This document shows, piece after piece, positions 1 through 10,412 of a stretch of 64,000 nucleotides of DNA. The stretch's first letter is position 1, and every line of letters starts with the position of its first letter. The notes beneath the pieces are model-generated. The model was not told the DNA's origin and searched no databases. It saw only the letters and a list, made by a program, of their open reading frames with translations. The translations under genes and the position numbers were made by a program. This stretch comes from Leisingera sp. SS27 (GTDB taxonomy: Bacteria > Pseudomonadota > Alphaproteobacteria > Rhodobacterales > Rhodobacteraceae): NCBI RefSeq assembly GCF_028368855.1, contig NZ_JAQNCY010000001.1:682001-746000 (forward strand). Direction: 5' to 3'.

Positions 1-60
1 GGGATATGCGCCAGGGAAGGCGGGAAAATCCTAGCAGTTTTCACCCCACCCGGCCCCAAT

Positions 61-90
61 TTGCGCAACACCCGCCGATTCCGGCGCAAA
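61..90 (-). terminator. Possible hairpin downstream of the amidase gene
   Basis: Seven-base complementary arms (TTTGCGC at 61-67 and GCGCAAA at 84-90) enclose a 16-base loop just after the stop codon of the amidase. There is no clear U-tract, so a terminator is only one reading. Nothing else is seen in the first 95 bases. Confidence 0.25.
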
Positions 91-95
91 TGTGC

Positions 96-1325
96 CTACT
101 GCCGCACCAATGCCCGGCGGGCATCATCTTCGATGCGCCAGGCGATCAGCCCGTTCAGAATGCCGCGTGCGGCCTTGGATCGCCATTCAGCATCCACAAG
201 ATTCTTGATGTCGCGTTTGCTGGACAGAAACCCGATTTCAACCAGCACAGATGGGATATCTGCGGATTTCAGAACCGAAAACCCGGCAGAGCGCAGCGGC
301 CGGTTATTGATCGGCCGCCCCTGCCCGCGCAGACCCTCGATCAGCGCCGCTGCCAGCGCGTCGCTGCGCGGCTGGGTTTCCTGCCGTGCCAGGTCCAGCA
401 TCACAGCCGTCACCCCATCATCTGCCTGGCTGAGGTCGGTGCCAGACAGAAGGTCACCGCGCAGATGCCGTTCCGCAAGCTTGGCAGAGGCCGCGTCTGA
501 GGCATCCTTGGACAGGGTATACACAGTGGAGCCATGGGCGCGGCCTTCGGAAATCGTGTCGGCGTGCAGCGAGATAAATACATCCGCCCCAGCCTGATGC
601 GCCATCGCAATGCGCCGCTCCAGCGAGACAAAATAGTCATCGTCGCGAGTCATCTGCACGGTGAACTGACCGGACCGCACCAGCGCCTCACCCAGTTCGC
701 GGGCAAATTGCAGCATCAGGTGCTTTTCGATCACCACATCTGTCTCGGCACCCGGATCAATACCACCGTGGCCCGGGTCCAGCATGACAATTAGTGGCGC
801 GTTTTGATCCCGCGCTGCTTTGGCTTCCATGGCTTCCGGTGCAGGCAGATCCCAGCGCGGGTCCTGCGGCGCCCCGGCGCTGGCGGCAAACTCCTTTGCC
901 GCGGCTTGTTCCAGCGCGACCTTCAGCGTTGCCTCAGCTGTCACCTGATCAACCGACAATCCGGCAGATGCCACTTTCATAGGTTCCGCCAGCTGGAGCA
1001 CCAGCCGCGACCAGCCGGGAACATAGGTGCCGAATTGCGCCGCGGTGACTTGTTCCCCCTGGAGCAGATTCTTTGCTGTCAGCCCGGTCCAGTCGACTTC
1101 CTGAAAATCCAGCACCAGACGCAGCGGCTCCGTGAGGGTGAACAGCCGGTACGGCACCCCCTGGCTGAGGCCCAGTGTGATCTCTGCCCCTTGACCGGCG
1201 TCCCGCACGTGGCTTGCGTCCGCATCGATGCGCGCCAGGCCGCTGAAGCTGCTGCCGCCGGACTGTGCCCAGGCGCCTGCGGCCAATGCCCAGATCAATG
1301 CGGTGATTGTGATCAGTCTGCCCAT
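96..1325 (-). CDS. N-acetylmuramoyl-L-alanine amidase (AMIN + Amidase_3)
   Basis: A periplasmic zinc amidase of 409 residues that cleaves the amide bond between MurNAc and the stem peptide during septum splitting (AmiA/B/C family). A signal peptide covers about residues 1-21. An AMIN-type beta domain (about 30-140) probably targets the septum. The C-terminal Amidase_3 domain (about 178-395) shows the zinc motif DPGHGGIDPGA, a metal-binding Glu in the following helix (VIEKHLM), SLHAD with the third ligand, and the catalytic Glu in LVEIGFLS. Length and order are normal for alphaproteobacterial AmiC. It is transcribed away from the neighbouring aminotransferase gene's stop, and what follows it lies beyond the left edge. 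Confidence 0.93.
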   Translation of the reverse strand: MGRLITITALIWALAAGAWAQSGGSSFSGLARIDADASHVRDAGQGAEITLGLSQGVPYRLFTLTEPLRLVLDFQEVDWTGLTAKNLLQGEQVTAAQFGTYVPGWSRLVLQLAEPMKVASAGLSVDQVTAEATLKVALEQAAAKEFAASAGAPQDPRWDLPAPEAMEAKAARDQNAPLIVMLDPGHGGIDPGAETDVVIEKHLMLQFARELGEALVRSGQFTVQMTRDDDYFVSLERRIAMAHQAGADVFISLHADTISEGRAHGSTVYTLSKDASDAASAKLAERHLRGDLLSGTDLSQADDGVTAVMLDLARQETQPRSDALAAALIEGLRGQGRPINNRPLRSAGFSVLKSADIPSVLVEIGFLSSKRDIKNLVDAEWRSKAARGILNGLIAWRIEDDARRALVRQ

Positions 1326-1418
1326 ATCTGCCTCTTGCCCGGCCTGCTGGCCCTTTTGGCCGGCAGACTAGGCAATTTGCGTTTGCTTGGAAATCCGTCT
1401 TCTGCGGTTATCCCCGCC

Positions 1419-2564
1419 TTAGCCGCGGGACGCCATGAACAGCGCCAGCCGCGCCAGGCCTTCCTCGATGTCATGGGTGGAGCGCGCATAGGAGAACCGC
1501 AGCGTCGTGGCGCCGCGCAACGGGTCGAAATCCAGACCCGGTGTCACCGCAACGCCCGCCTTTTCAAGGACTTCGGCGGCGAAACTGCGGCTGTCATCTG
1601 TCAAGTCGGACACATCGGCATAGACATAAAACGCCCCGTCCGGCGGCGCGATTTTGGTGAATCCGGCCTTGGGCAGCCCGTCCAGCATCAGCTGGCGGTT
1701 CCTTGCGTAAACGGCCAGGTTTTCCCGCAGCTCGTCCTCGCAATCGAGCGCCGCCAGCGCTGCCACTTGGCTGGCGTGCGGCGCACAGATGAACATGTTC
1801 TGAGCAATGCGCTCCACAACCCGCACATGATCCTCCGGCACCACCATCCAGCCGACCCGCCAGCCGGTCATCGAGAAAAACTTGGAGAAGGAGTTGATGA
1901 CATAGCATTCGTCGGTCAGCTCCAGAGCGGTAACCGCCTTCGCCTCGTATTCAAGCCCGTGATAGATCTCGTCGGAGATGAAGCTGGCGCCCTCGCCCCG
2001 CGCTGCATCAATCAGCGCGCCCATCGCCGCGTGGCCCAGCATCGTGCCGGTCGGGTTGGCGGGCGACGCCACCATCAGGCCCGCCAAATTCTGCCCTGCA
2101 AGATCCGCCGCGACCGGCTGCAGCCGGTTTTCCGGTGCTGTCTGGATGTCCACCGGCACCAGCCCGAGCGCCTTGAGGATCTGCCGGTAGGAAGGATAGC
2201 CCGGCGCGCCGATGCCGACCCGGTCGCCGCTGTCGAAAAGCGCCGTAAAGCTGAGCAGGAAAGCGCCGGAGGAGCCCGGCGTCACGATCACCCGTTCCGG
2301 GTTCAGATCGACGTTGTACCATTCCCCATAGAGCTGTGCGATCCGCTTGCGCAGGGCTGGCAAGCCAAGGGCAACCGTATAGCCCAAGGCATTGTTTTCC
2401 AGCGCACTCCCCAGTGCCTTCCGCGCCCCGGACGGCGCCCCGGTCGACGGCTGGCCCACCTCCATGTGGATGATGTGGCGGCCTGCCTCCTCAGCCTTGC
2501 GGGCAGCCTCCATCACATCCATCACAATGAAGGGATCGACCTCGGACCGGGTTGAGTTTCGCAT
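1419..2564 (-). CDS. PLP-dependent aminotransferase, class I/II
   Basis: A fold-type I aminotransferase of 381 residues. It shows the PANPTG substrate-loop motif, SDEIYHGL with the Asp that binds the pyridine nitrogen, and the Schiff-base Lys in NSFSKFFSMTGWRVGW, followed by the conserved phosphate Arg. The substrate cannot be read from sequence; relatives are annotated as aspartate or aromatic aminotransferases. An ATG at 2588 is possible but would overlap the start codon of the divergent protease gene. The ATG at 2564 has a GGGAG ribosome site 6 bases upstream (2571-2575) and is preferred. Confidence 0.9.
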   Translation of the reverse strand: MRNSTRSEVDPFIVMDVMEAARKAEEAGRHIIHMEVGQPSTGAPSGARKALGSALENNALGYTVALGLPALRKRIAQLYGEWYNVDLNPERVIVTPGSSGAFLLSFTALFDSGDRVGIGAPGYPSYRQILKALGLVPVDIQTAPENRLQPVAADLAGQNLAGLMVASPANPTGTMLGHAAMGALIDAARGEGASFISDEIYHGLEYEAKAVTALELTDECYVINSFSKFFSMTGWRVGWMVVPEDHVRVVERIAQNMFICAPHASQVAALAALDCEDELRENLAVYARNRQLMLDGLPKAGFTKIAPPDGAFYVYADVSDLTDDSRSFAAEVLEKAGVAVTPGLDFDPLRGATTLRFSYARSTHDIEEGLARLALFMASRG

Positions 2565-2586
2565 GCTAATCTCCCAATGTGCGCGC

Positions 2587-3942
2587 ATGAGTTTTGACCG
2601 TTTCTTCCGGCTGGCGTCAATCCCGGCTCTTCTGGTTTGCGCGCTTGTTCAATTTGCAGCGGCGGCGCAGGCGGCATCGATCTCGCTGCTGCGCGATCCG
2701 GATGTCGAACATGGGCTGAGCCGGCTGGCTGCCCCAGTGCTGCGCGCGGCAGGTTTGAACGCGAACCGGGTTCGCATCCTCCTGGTCAACGACAGCTCCT
2801 TCAACGCATTCGTTCTGGATTCCCGCACGATTTTCGTAAATTACGGACTGATCCTCAAGGTCACCTCGCCGGAAATGCTGCAGGCCGTACTGGCCCACGA
2901 GGCCGCCCATATCACCAATGGCCACCTGTCGCGGCGGATGCAGAACCTGCGTTCTGCCAACAGCGCTGCTGGTCTTGGACTGGCCTTGGCCGCACTGGCG
3001 GCGGCTGCAGGCGGCGGGGATGCCGCTGCTGGCATTGCCATCGGCACCCAAGGCTCGGCTTTCCGCAGCTTTCTGGCCCACACCCGTGCCGAGGAAAGCA
3101 GCGCCGACCGTTCTGCCGCCGAATATCTGAACCGCGCCGGCATCAGCCCGCAGGGTCTGGTCGACCTGCACCGGGCCTTTGCCGGCCAGGAAGTCCTCAG
3201 CGCCGGCACCCAGGACCCCTATACCCGCTCACATCCCCTGAGCCGCGACCGTATCCGCGCCGCGCAGGCCTATCTGGCGGCCCATGGCGACAAGGGCCAG
3301 ACCAGCGCCGAGGCACAGTATTGGTTTGCCCGCGTCCGCGGAAAGCTGTCGGCCTTCACCCGGGCTCCGAAATGGACCCTGCGGCGGGTGCGCGAGGAAC
3401 AGTTCAAGGACGTCCGCCTGATGCGCGAGGCCGCGGCCTATCACCGGCAGAACAGCCTCCAGAAAGCATTGAAGGCCATCAATGGCGCGCTGGCTGCACG
3501 CCCCTCCGATCCGTTCTATCATGAGCTGAAGGGGCAGATCCTGATCGAGAACCGCCAGTGGTCAGCCGCGCTTGCCGCCTATGGCAAGGCCGTCAGCCTT
3601 GCCCCCAAGGACCCGCTGATCCTGACAGGTTACGGCCGCGCCCAGCTGGCGGCGGGCCAGCCTAAGGCAGCGCTCAAATCCATGGAGCGCGCCCGCGCCA
3701 TCGACTTCCGCAACACCGTGCTGCTGCGCGACATGTCGCTGGCCTACGCCAAGACCGGACAAAACGGCATGGCCGCTCTGGTCACCGCCGAGCGCTATGC
3801 GTTGCAAGGGCGTCTGAATGACGCCGGCATTCACGCCAAACGGGCCGTGGCCCAGCTGCCTGCAGGATCCCCCGCCGCGCGGCGGGCAACCGATGTACTG
3901 GTGGCCTATGAACAAGCTCAGAAGAGAAAGAGACGCAAATGA
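2587..3942 (+). CDS. M48 family metalloprotease with TPR repeats (BepA/YfgC-like)
   Basis: An exported zinc protease of 451 residues. A signal peptide ends near AAAAQA (about residue 29). The peptidase domain has the HEXXH zinc site (LAHEAAHITNGH) and a glycine- and alanine-rich hydrophobic stretch after it. The C-terminal half holds TPR-type helical repeats (for example WSAALAAYGKAVSLAP). This is the BepA layout, a periplasmic protease and chaperone for outer-membrane proteins such as LptD. A longer reading from 2392 is open but would run antisense into the aminotransferase; ATG 2587 precedes a clean signal peptide. Its stop overlaps the next gene by 4 bases, so the two are probably cotranscribed. 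Confidence 0.88.
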   Translation: MSFDRFFRLASIPALLVCALVQFAAAAQAASISLLRDPDVEHGLSRLAAPVLRAAGLNANRVRILLVNDSSFNAFVLDSRTIFVNYGLILKVTSPEMLQAVLAHEAAHITNGHLSRRMQNLRSANSAAGLGLALAALAAAAGGGDAAAGIAIGTQGSAFRSFLAHTRAEESSADRSAAEYLNRAGISPQGLVDLHRAFAGQEVLSAGTQDPYTRSHPLSRDRIRAAQAYLAAHGDKGQTSAEAQYWFARVRGKLSAFTRAPKWTLRRVREEQFKDVRLMREAAAYHRQNSLQKALKAINGALAARPSDPFYHELKGQILIENRQWSAALAAYGKAVSLAPKDPLILTGYGRAQLAAGQPKAALKSMERARAIDFRNTVLLRDMSLAYAKTGQNGMAALVTAERYALQGRLNDAGIHAKRAVAQLPAGSPAARRATDVLVAYEQAQKRKRRK

Positions 3943-4703
3943 CCCTTTTCACCCGCACCGCCACCGCCGCGGCCACAGCCCTCGCCCTCTTGGGCGCACC
4001 GGCGCAGGCATTTGACATCAGCGCGATGTCAGAGGCTGAGCGCGAGGCCTTTGGCAAGGAGGTCCGCAGCTACATCCTGGCGAACCCGGAGCTGATCCTG
4101 GAGGCGGTTGACCTTCTGGAGCAGCGCCAGCAGCAGGCCGAGGCTGTGCGCGATGACGCGCTGGTCGCCGACAACCTGGAGGAACTGGTCAACGACGGCT
4201 ATTCCTGGGTTGGCGGCAACCCCGAAGGCGACATCACCCTGGTTGAGTTCATGGACTACCGCTGCGGCTACTGCCGGCGCGCTGCGCCTGAGGTGGCCAA
4301 GCTGCTGAAAAGCGACGGCAACATCCGCCTGGTGATCAAGGAATTCCCGATACTGGGCGACGCCTCTGTACTGTCGGCGCGCTTTGCCGTCGCCACCAAG
4401 CAGGTGGCCGGCGATGACGCCTACAAGGATGTGCATGACGCGCTGATCGAATTTGGCGGCGAACCGAACGAGGTGGCGCTGCGCCGCCTGGCCGAAGGCT
4501 TGTCGCTGGATGCAGAGGCGATTTTCGCAAAGATGGACAGCGAAGACGTGACCGCCGAGCTGCGCCAGACCCGGGCGCTGGCGCAGCGGATGGCGATCTC
4601 CGGCACACCGACCTTCGTGCTGGGCACTGAACTCCTGCGCGGCTACCTGCCCGCCGATCAGATGGAGCTGATGGTGGCGGAGATCCGCGAGCAGCAGAGC
4701 TGA
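3939..4703 (+). CDS. DsbA family thiol-disulfide oxidoreductase
   Basis: A periplasmic thioredoxin-fold protein of 254 residues. Residues 1-24 form a signal peptide ending in APAQA. A helical N-terminal extension (about 25-85, Gln- and Glu-rich) precedes the thioredoxin domain with the active site CGYC at 109-112. The cis-Pro loop is GTPTFV near residue 218. The overall plan matches Com1/ScsC-type DsbA proteins, where the N-terminal helices oligomerise. It overlaps the M48 protease gene (ATGA), suggesting a joint envelope-protein quality-control operon. Confidence 0.9.
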   Translation: MTLFTRTATAAATALALLGAPAQAFDISAMSEAEREAFGKEVRSYILANPELILEAVDLLEQRQQQAEAVRDDALVADNLEELVNDGYSWVGGNPEGDITLVEFMDYRCGYCRRAAPEVAKLLKSDGNIRLVIKEFPILGDASVLSARFAVATKQVAGDDAYKDVHDALIEFGGEPNEVALRRLAEGLSLDAEAIFAKMDSEDVTAELRQTRALAQRMAISGTPTFVLGTELLRGYLPADQMELMVAEIREQQS

Positions 4704-4780
4704 GCTTCAGGCTGATCTGCAGGGACCGGGGCGCTGCCACGGACCCCGGGATATTTTCAGCCGGATGAAGAACGGATGCC

Positions 4781-5902
4781 TTACTCTGCCGCTTCCTGGG
4801 CCGCCTCGATCTGGGCAGCCTTCTTCTCAACCTCCTCGACGATGTGGTCGACCATCTGTTCGTTGGACATCTTGTGGCTGGCCTTGCCCGCCAGATAGAC
4901 CATGCCGGAGCCCGCACCGCCGCCGGTGAAGCCCACATCTGTCATAAGTGCTTCGCCGGGGCCATTCACCACACAGCCGATGATCGAGAGGCTCATCGGC
5001 GTGTGGATATGGGCCAGCCGCTCCTCCAGCGTTTCCACCGTCTTGATGACGTCAAACCCCTGCCGCGCGCAGCTGGGACATGAGATAATGTTGACGCCGC
5101 GGTGGCGCAGGCCGAGGGATTTGAGGATCTCAAAGCCCACCTTCACCTCCTCCACCGGATCGGCGGAGAGACTGACGCGCAGGGTATCGCCGATGCCCAT
5201 CCACAGCAGCTGCCCCAGGCCGATCGCCGATTTGATCGTGCCGGAGACAAATCCGCCAGCTTCGGTCACGCCCAGATGAATAGGCGCGTCGGTAGCCTCC
5301 GCCAGCTGCTGATAGGCAGCGGCGGTCATGAAGACGTCCGAGGCTTTCACGGAGATCTTGAATTCGTGGAAGTCATGATCCTGCAGGATGCGGATATGGT
5401 CGAGACCGCTCTCCACCATCGCCTCCGGGCAGGGTTCGCCGTATTTGTCCAGCAGGTGCTTTTCCAAACTGCCGGCGTTCACCCCGATGCGGATCGAGCA
5501 ATTGTGGTCGCGCGCCGCCCTGATCACCTCGGCCACGCGCTTTTCGTCGCCAATATTGCCCGGGTTGATGCGCAAACAGGCGGCACCGGCTTCAGCGGCC
5601 TCGATGCCGCGCTTGTAGTGGAAATGGATGTCGGCAACGATCGGCACCGGGCTTTCACGCACGATTTCCTTCAGCGCCTTGGAGGAGGCCTCATCCGGGA
5701 CCGAGATCCGCACCAGATCAGCACCCGCCTCTGCCGCGGCCTGCACCTGGGCGACCGTTGCCGCCACATCGGTGGTCAGCGTGTTGGTCATGGTCTGCAC
5801 CGCAATCGGCGCGTCACCGCCAACGGGCACGTTACCCACATGAATCTGGCGGCTCTTGCGGCGTTCTATGTGGCGCCACGGGCGGATGTGATTGATCGAC
5901 AT
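4781..5902 (-). CDS. ispG: 4-hydroxy-3-methylbut-2-en-1-yl diphosphate synthase
   Basis: The penultimate enzyme of the MEP isoprenoid pathway: it reductively dehydrates methylerythritol cyclodiphosphate to HMBPP using a [4Fe-4S] cluster. 373 residues, the compact bacterial form. The N-terminal TIM barrel contains [11 protein letters not shown] and RINPGNIG. The C-terminal cluster domain has the Cys pair [11 protein letters not shown] and the third ligand in CVVNGPGEA followed by the ligand-region Glu. The start MSINHIRPW is the usual one for Rhodobacteraceae. It lies downstream of the rodZ-like gene on the same strand with a strong hairpin between them. Confidence 0.96.
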   Translation of the reverse strand: MSINHIRPWRHIERRKSRQIHVGNVPVGGDAPIAVQTMTNTLTTDVAATVAQVQAAAEAGADLVRISVPDEASSKALKEIVRESPVPIVADIHFHYKRGIEAAEAGAACLRINPGNIGDEKRVAEVIRAARDHNCSIRIGVNAGSLEKHLLDKYGEPCPEAMVESGLDHIRILQDHDFHEFKISVKASDVFMTAAAYQQLAEATDAPIHLGVTEAGGFVSGTIKSAIGLGQLLWMGIGDTLRVSLSADPVEEVKVGFEILKSLGLRHRGVNIISCPSCARQGFDVIKTVETLEERLAHIHTPMSLSIIGCVVNGPGEALMTDVGFTGGGAGSGMVYLAGKASHKMSNEQMVDHIVEEVEKKAAQIEAAQEAAE

Positions 5903-5949
5903 TGCGGCTGGTGTCCCGGCTGGATCCTGTTGTGGATTAGATACGTGCA

Positions 5950-5983
5950 GACGCCCGGCGCTGCAATGGCAGCACCGGGCGTC
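5950..5983 (-). terminator. Strong hairpin between the rodZ-like gene and ispG
   Basis: Arms at 5950-5964 and 5969-5983 (GACGCCCGG... / ...CCGGGCGTC) pair over 15 positions with one mismatch around the loop AATG. No U-run follows on the minus strand. It may terminate rodZ transcripts, or act as a processing or attenuation hairpin ahead of ispG. Confidence 0.5.
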
Positions 5984-6006
5984 CTGTGAGAATTCCTGTG
6001 CCGGTA

Positions 6007-7236
6007 TTACTCGGAAGGCTGCTGCACTGCTGCCTGCAGTTGCGCGACCAGCGTCGCCAGCGCCTCGTTGCTGCCGTCCTGCAGATCCGCCAGCTCAAAC
6101 CGGCCGGTGATTGCATCCATCGACAGCTCGACATTCTTGGTAACCTGGCCGCGTTCGCCGACCGGACCGAAATGCTGGCCATTGACGGCAAAATAAATGG
6201 CGCTGCTTTCACCGGTGCGCAGCTTCGGCGCGTCTTCGGTCACCGGCACCTGGAACCGCTGGCCCGCGTCCATGATGGTTTCCAGAATCACGCTGCCATC
6301 CGCCGCGGTGACCTGCACCCATGAGGGACGCACCGCAACCATTTCGACACCCGGCGCAATCTCGGCCAGAACCTGAGGCACTTGCGGCCCCTGCTCGCCC
6401 TGCTGCAATGGCCCGGCGCCCTCGAACGGCAGGCTGGCCTCAGCCAGACTGATCGTCGGCACATCCGGCGCGGCAAAATTCCCCAGTGTGGAGGGATCAA
6501 GAGTGGAAATCGGCGCGTCGCGCGCCACCAGCACCGGCACATCCAGCGCCTGCGGGCGGTAAAGCCTGTCCAATGCCTCCGCCGCGGGATCCTGGGTGCC
6601 TTCGGCAACTGCCAGAACCGCACCATTCAGCGGATCGAGATCCGCCAGCACCGCCGGGGTCTGATCCACCGGTGCGAATTGCACCTGCTGCACCTCCTTC
6701 AAGACAGCCCAGCCGCCATAGGTGATGCCGCCAATCAGGCCGGCCAGCACCATAAGCGAGCCGACGGCGCGCAGTTCAATCTGGCTCAGGATGCTGCTGG
6801 GTGCGGGAATGAACGGGGTATTCGGAGAGGCAAAGGCATCCCCGCCAAGGCCCTTGGATGCAACAACCGGCGCATTGCCTGACTTGCTGCGGCTGGAAGC
6901 CTCAGCAGACATGCCGTGCGCCACGGAAAAGCCGCTTTCCTTGCAGAAATCCTGGAACGCCTGTTCGGCATCCATGTTCAGATAGCGCGCGTAAGACCGC
7001 ACGTAGCCGGCGATGAAGCCGGGCGTATCAAAAGCAGAAGGGTCGGAATTTTCGATGGCAGCGATGTAGGAGGCCTTGATCCGCAGTTCGCGCTGGACAT
7101 CGAGCAGTGACTTGCCCATCGTCGCCCGTTCGCCGCGCATCACGTCGCCAAGCTTCAGCTCGAAATCGTCAAAACCCTTCGGCTCTGCCGTTCCGCCATG
7201 CTCATCTTGCTTGCGCTGGGTAAAGCGCCCGATCAT
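6007..7236 (-). CDS. RodZ-like HTH and DUF4115 membrane protein
   Basis: 409 residues. The N-terminal cytoplasmic HTH_25 domain (about 28-95: [33 protein letters not shown]) is typical of RodZ, which links MreB to the cell-shape machinery. A single membrane helix lies near residues 163-180 ([19 protein letters not shown]). A long Ala/Pro-rich periplasmic linker leads to a C-terminal DUF4115 domain (about 300-385, [14 protein letters not shown]). Gene order rodZ-ispG is common in this family. A true MreB role is inferred from family membership only. Confidence 0.85.
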   Translation of the reverse strand: MIGRFTQRKQDEHGGTAEPKGFDDFELKLGDVMRGERATMGKSLLDVQRELRIKASYIAAIENSDPSAFDTPGFIAGYVRSYARYLNMDAEQAFQDFCKESGFSVAHGMSAEASSRSKSGNAPVVASKGLGGDAFASPNTPFIPAPSSILSQIELRAVGSLMVLAGLIGGITYGGWAVLKEVQQVQFAPVDQTPAVLADLDPLNGAVLAVAEGTQDPAAEALDRLYRPQALDVPVLVARDAPISTLDPSTLGNFAAPDVPTISLAEASLPFEGAGPLQQGEQGPQVPQVLAEIAPGVEMVAVRPSWVQVTAADGSVILETIMDAGQRFQVPVTEDAPKLRTGESSAIYFAVNGQHFGPVGERGQVTKNVELSMDAITGRFELADLQDGSNEALATLVAQLQAAVQQPSE

Positions 7237-7366
7237 GCCTGCCGTCCCATACTATGCCTGCCGCCATCGTTTCTAAACGGTGAAAGAATCACATGTGCGA
7301 CTCAGATCCGTTGATTGATTAGCAACAGCGTAACACACTCAGTGTTAATTTACACTGATCAGTAAG

Positions 7367-8602
7367 TTACCCGGCAAGTTCGGCACGATTCAGCGCACAA
7401 TGCGACCACAATGCGTCCATTGCGTGAACCAGCGCGTCGATCTCCTTGGGCCCGTGCACCGGCGAGGGCGTGAAGCGCAGGCGTTCGGTGCCGCGCGGCA
7501 CTGTCGGGAAATTGATCGGCTGCACGTAGATGCCATAGTCTTCCAGCAGGTGATCGGACAGCACCTTGGTGTGCACCGGGTTGCCAACGATCACCGGCAC
7601 GATGTGGCTGCCGTGGTCGATGATCGGCAGGCCAAGACCCTTCAGGCGCAGCTTCAGCACCTTGGCCTGATCCTGATGCTTGTCGCGCAGATCATGAGCA
7701 CCTTTCAGATAGGCAACCGAGGCCGCCGCCCCTGCCGCCACTGTTGGCGCCAGCGAGGTGGTGAAGATGAAGCCCGGCGCATAGGAGCGGATCGCGTCGC
7801 ACATCTTGGCCGAGGCTGCGATATAGCCACCCATCACACCATAGGCCTTGGCGAGGGTTCCATTGATGATATCGATGCGGTGCGCCAGCCGGTCGCGCTC
7901 CGTCACGCCGCCGCCGCGGGGGCCGTACATGCCAACGGCGTGCACTTCGTCGATATAGGTCAGCGCGCCGAATTCATCGGCCAGATCGCACAGTTCCTCG
8001 ATCGGCCCGAAGTCGCCGTCCATCGAATAGACCGACTCGAAGGCAATCAGCTTGGGCGCCTTGGGATCGTCGGCTTCCAGCAGCTCGCGCAGGTGGGCCA
8101 CATCGTTGTGGCGGAAGATGCGCTTGGCACCGCCATTGCGGCGCACGCCCTCGATCATGGAGGCGTGGTTCAACGCGTCTGAATAGATGATCAGCCCCGG
8201 GAACAGCTTGGGCAGAGTGCTCAGCGTCGCGTCATTGGCGATATAGGCCGAGGTGAACAGCAGCGCCGCTTCCTTGCCGTGCAGGTCAGCCAGTTCGGCC
8301 TCCAACTGCTTGTGATAGACCGTGGTGCCAGAGATGTTGCGGGTGCCGCCAGAACCTGCGCCGGTTGCATCGATGGCATCATGCATTGCATCCAGCACCA
8401 CCGGGTTCTGGCCCATGCCCAGATAATCGTTGCCGCACCAGACGGTGATGTCCTGCTTGGTGCCGTCCGGCCGGTTCCAGACCGCATGCGGAAAATGACC
8501 CTTCTTGCGCTCGATGTCGATGAAGGTCCGGTAACGGCCCTCTTCGTGAAGGCTGGCAATCGCTGCATCCAGTTTCGCGGTATAGTCCACCGGCATCTCC
8601 AT
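7367..8602 (-). CDS. hemA: 5-aminolevulinate synthase
   Basis: A PLP enzyme that condenses glycine and succinyl-CoA to 5-aminolevulinate, the first step of C4-pathway haem and bacteriochlorophyll synthesis and a marker of Alphaproteobacteria. 411 residues from ATG 8602. Signature features are [21 protein letters not shown], the YIDEVHAVG motif with the Asp that contacts the PLP nitrogen, and the Schiff-base Lys in [13 protein letters not shown]. An open reading frame extends 15 codons upstream to 8647, but ATG 8602 has an AGGAG site and begins the conserved [14 protein letters not shown]. Confidence 0.96.
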   Translation of the reverse strand: MEMPVDYTAKLDAAIASLHEEGRYRTFIDIERKKGHFPHAVWNRPDGTKQDITVWCGNDYLGMGQNPVVLDAMHDAIDATGAGSGGTRNISGTTVYHKQLEAELADLHGKEAALLFTSAYIANDATLSTLPKLFPGLIIYSDALNHASMIEGVRRNGGAKRIFRHNDVAHLRELLEADDPKAPKLIAFESVYSMDGDFGPIEELCDLADEFGALTYIDEVHAVGMYGPRGGGVTERDRLAHRIDIINGTLAKAYGVMGGYIAASAKMCDAIRSYAPGFIFTTSLAPTVAAGAAASVAYLKGAHDLRDKHQDQAKVLKLRLKGLGLPIIDHGSHIVPVIVGNPVHTKVLSDHLLEDYGIYVQPINFPTVPRGTERLRFTPSPVHGPKEIDALVHAMDALWSHCALNRAELAG

Positions 8603-8647
8603 AGCTAATTGTGCTCCTGCAGAGCACGCGGGCTTTGTAAAGGGCAC

Positions 8648-8989
8648 GGGTCTTCTGACGATTAGGCCACAATCACGTTCACGACTGGTTACCTGAGGCA
8701 GTCCCTTCGATCAACTGCATACGCGCCGCCAAGGGTGCGCAACATTGATGCAGGTCAAATAAAACTTAAACAGAGGCCGGGCAAGGACAGCTGCGGCCAA
8801 CCTTTGGCCGTTTGCGTCGTATCTGTTTCCCGAATTTCTATATAATGTGCAGTATCGGAAACCTCAGCTGTGGAAAATACCAGGATTTTCCAGCCCTGAG
8901 GCCTCTGGCCCCTCCTCAATCGCGCTGCTAGGGTCCGCGGCAAATCGGCCCTTTCCCGGGGCTTCCCCCGAAAAACAGGAGAGCATGAG
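8648..8989. other. Intergenic region between hemA and the M20 peptidase gene
   Basis: The 342 bases between these divergent genes hold no convincing gene. A TATAAT at 8841-8846 could be a -10 element for the M20 peptidase gene, but no good -35 lies at the right distance. The peptidase start has an AGGAGA ribosome site near 8979-8984. No known operator was recognised upstream of hemA. Confidence 0.4.
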
Positions 8990-10381
8990 ATGGCACTGAA
9001 TGATGTTCTGGACCGGATCGACGCAGAGCTGGACGCTGCCACGGAACGGCTGATGGAGCTGTTGCGGATCCAGTCGATTTCCACTGACCCGGCCTTCAAG
9101 GCCGAATGCGACAAGGCCGCCGATTGGCTGGTCGCCGATCTGAACTCCATCGGCATCCAGGCGGAAAAGCGCGTGACCCCGGGCCACCCGATGGTGGTTG
9201 GTCATGTCGGAGAGGAAAACACCGATGCGCCGCACGTACTGTTTTACGGCCATTATGATGTGCAGCCGGTCGATCCTCTGAACCTTTGGAACACGCCGCC
9301 GTTTGAGCCGCAGCTGGAGGAAACCCCGCACGGCACCGTGATCCGCGGCCGCGGCTCCTCGGACGACAAGGGCCAGCTGATGACCTTTGTCGAGGCGTGC
9401 CGCGCCTGGAAGGCCGTCAACGGCTCCCTGCCCTGCCGCATCACCTTCTTCTTCGAAGGCGAAGAGGAAAGCGGCTCGCCCTCGCTCATCCCCTTCATGG
9501 AGGCCAACGCCGAGGAGCTGAAGGCCGACATCGCGCTGATCTGTGACACCTCGATGGTGTCGCGCGGGGTGCCGTCAATCTCCTCGCAGCTGCGCGGCAT
9601 GCTGAAGGATGAATTCACCGTGGTCGGCCCCCGCATCGACCTGCACTCCGGCCACTACGGCGGCCCCGGCCTGAACCCGCTGCGCGAGCTTAGCCGCATC
9701 GTCGCCTCCTTCTATGACGAGGAGACCGGCAAGGTCGCCGTCGAAGGCTTCTATGAAGGTGTGCATGAGGTGCCCGGGGACCAGCTGCGCCAGTGGGAAG
9801 GCTGCGGCTTTGACGAGAAGGATTACCTCGATAACGCCGGCTACACCCAGGCGCATGGCGAAAAGGACCGCTCGGTGCTGGAACAGCAATGGGCGCGCCC
9901 GACGCTGGAGGTGAACGGTCTCTGGGGCGGCTACAACGGGGCGGGCTCCAAGACCGTGATCCCGTCACAGGCGCATTGCAAGATCACCTGCCGCCTCGTT
10001 GGCGACATGGACCCGGACGCGCTGCGGGTGAAGATCCGCAAGCATGTGGAGGCGCAGCTGAAACCCGACTGCAAGGTGGTCTGGGACAACGATCTCGAAG
10101 GCTCCAAGGCCTCTGTCATGGACATCACCCGCCCCGAATTCACCGCTGCCCGCGCCGCGCTGTCGGACGAATGGCAGCGCGAGGCAGTGTTCTGCGGCAT
10201 GGGCGGCTCGATCCCGATCGCGGGATTCTTCAAGTCGATCCTGGGCATGGAATCAATGCTGGCGGGCTTTGCCAATGACGACGACGCAATCCATTCTCCG
10301 AACGAAAAGTATGACCTCAAAAGCTTCCACAAGGGCATCCGCTCCTGGGCACGGATCCTGAACGCACTGACGCAGAAGTAA
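8990..10381 (+). CDS. M20 family dipeptidase/metallohydrolase
   Basis: 463 residues of the ArgE/DapE/ACY1/CPG2 family, binuclear-zinc peptidases of the cytoplasm. Seen: FYGHYDVQPVDP (first zinc His and the following Asp), GRGSSDDKGQ with the bridging Asp, EGEEESGSPSL with the catalytic Glu and the next ligand Glu, a dimerisation-domain insert with SGHYGGPGLNP, and a C-terminal His ligand region. Closest named type is the 'dipeptidase' subgroup (carnosinase-like); the true substrate is unknown. The start is supported by an AGGAGA site 5 to 10 bases upstream. Confidence 0.9.
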   Translation: MALNDVLDRIDAELDAATERLMELLRIQSISTDPAFKAECDKAADWLVADLNSIGIQAEKRVTPGHPMVVGHVGEENTDAPHVLFYGHYDVQPVDPLNLWNTPPFEPQLEETPHGTVIRGRGSSDDKGQLMTFVEACRAWKAVNGSLPCRITFFFEGEEESGSPSLIPFMEANAEELKADIALICDTSMVSRGVPSISSQLRGMLKDEFTVVGPRIDLHSGHYGGPGLNPLRELSRIVASFYDEETGKVAVEGFYEGVHEVPGDQLRQWEGCGFDEKDYLDNAGYTQAHGEKDRSVLEQQWARPTLEVNGLWGGYNGAGSKTVIPSQAHCKITCRLVGDMDPDALRVKIRKHVEAQLKPDCKVVWDNDLEGSKASVMDITRPEFTAARAALSDEWQREAVFCGMGGSIPIAGFFKSILGMESMLAGFANDDDAIHSPNEKYDLKSFHKGIRSWARILNALTQK

Positions 10382-10389
10382 GCAACCTC

Positions 10390-10412
10390 GGGGCGGGCAA
10401 ACCGCCCGCCCC
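10390..10412 (+). terminator. GC hairpin after the M20 peptidase gene
   Basis: A perfect 9-bp stem (GGGGCGGGC / GCCCGCCCC) with the loop AAACC starts 9 bases after the stop codon. The U-tract is poor. The rest of the 290-base gap to the next gene shows no supported gene. Confidence 0.55.

Noticed and set aside
804-2555. Long plus-strand open frame of 583 codons
   Set aside because: Antisense to the amidase and aminotransferase genes, which show strong family motifs; Arg/Cys/His-rich translation typical of a GC-rich shadow frame.
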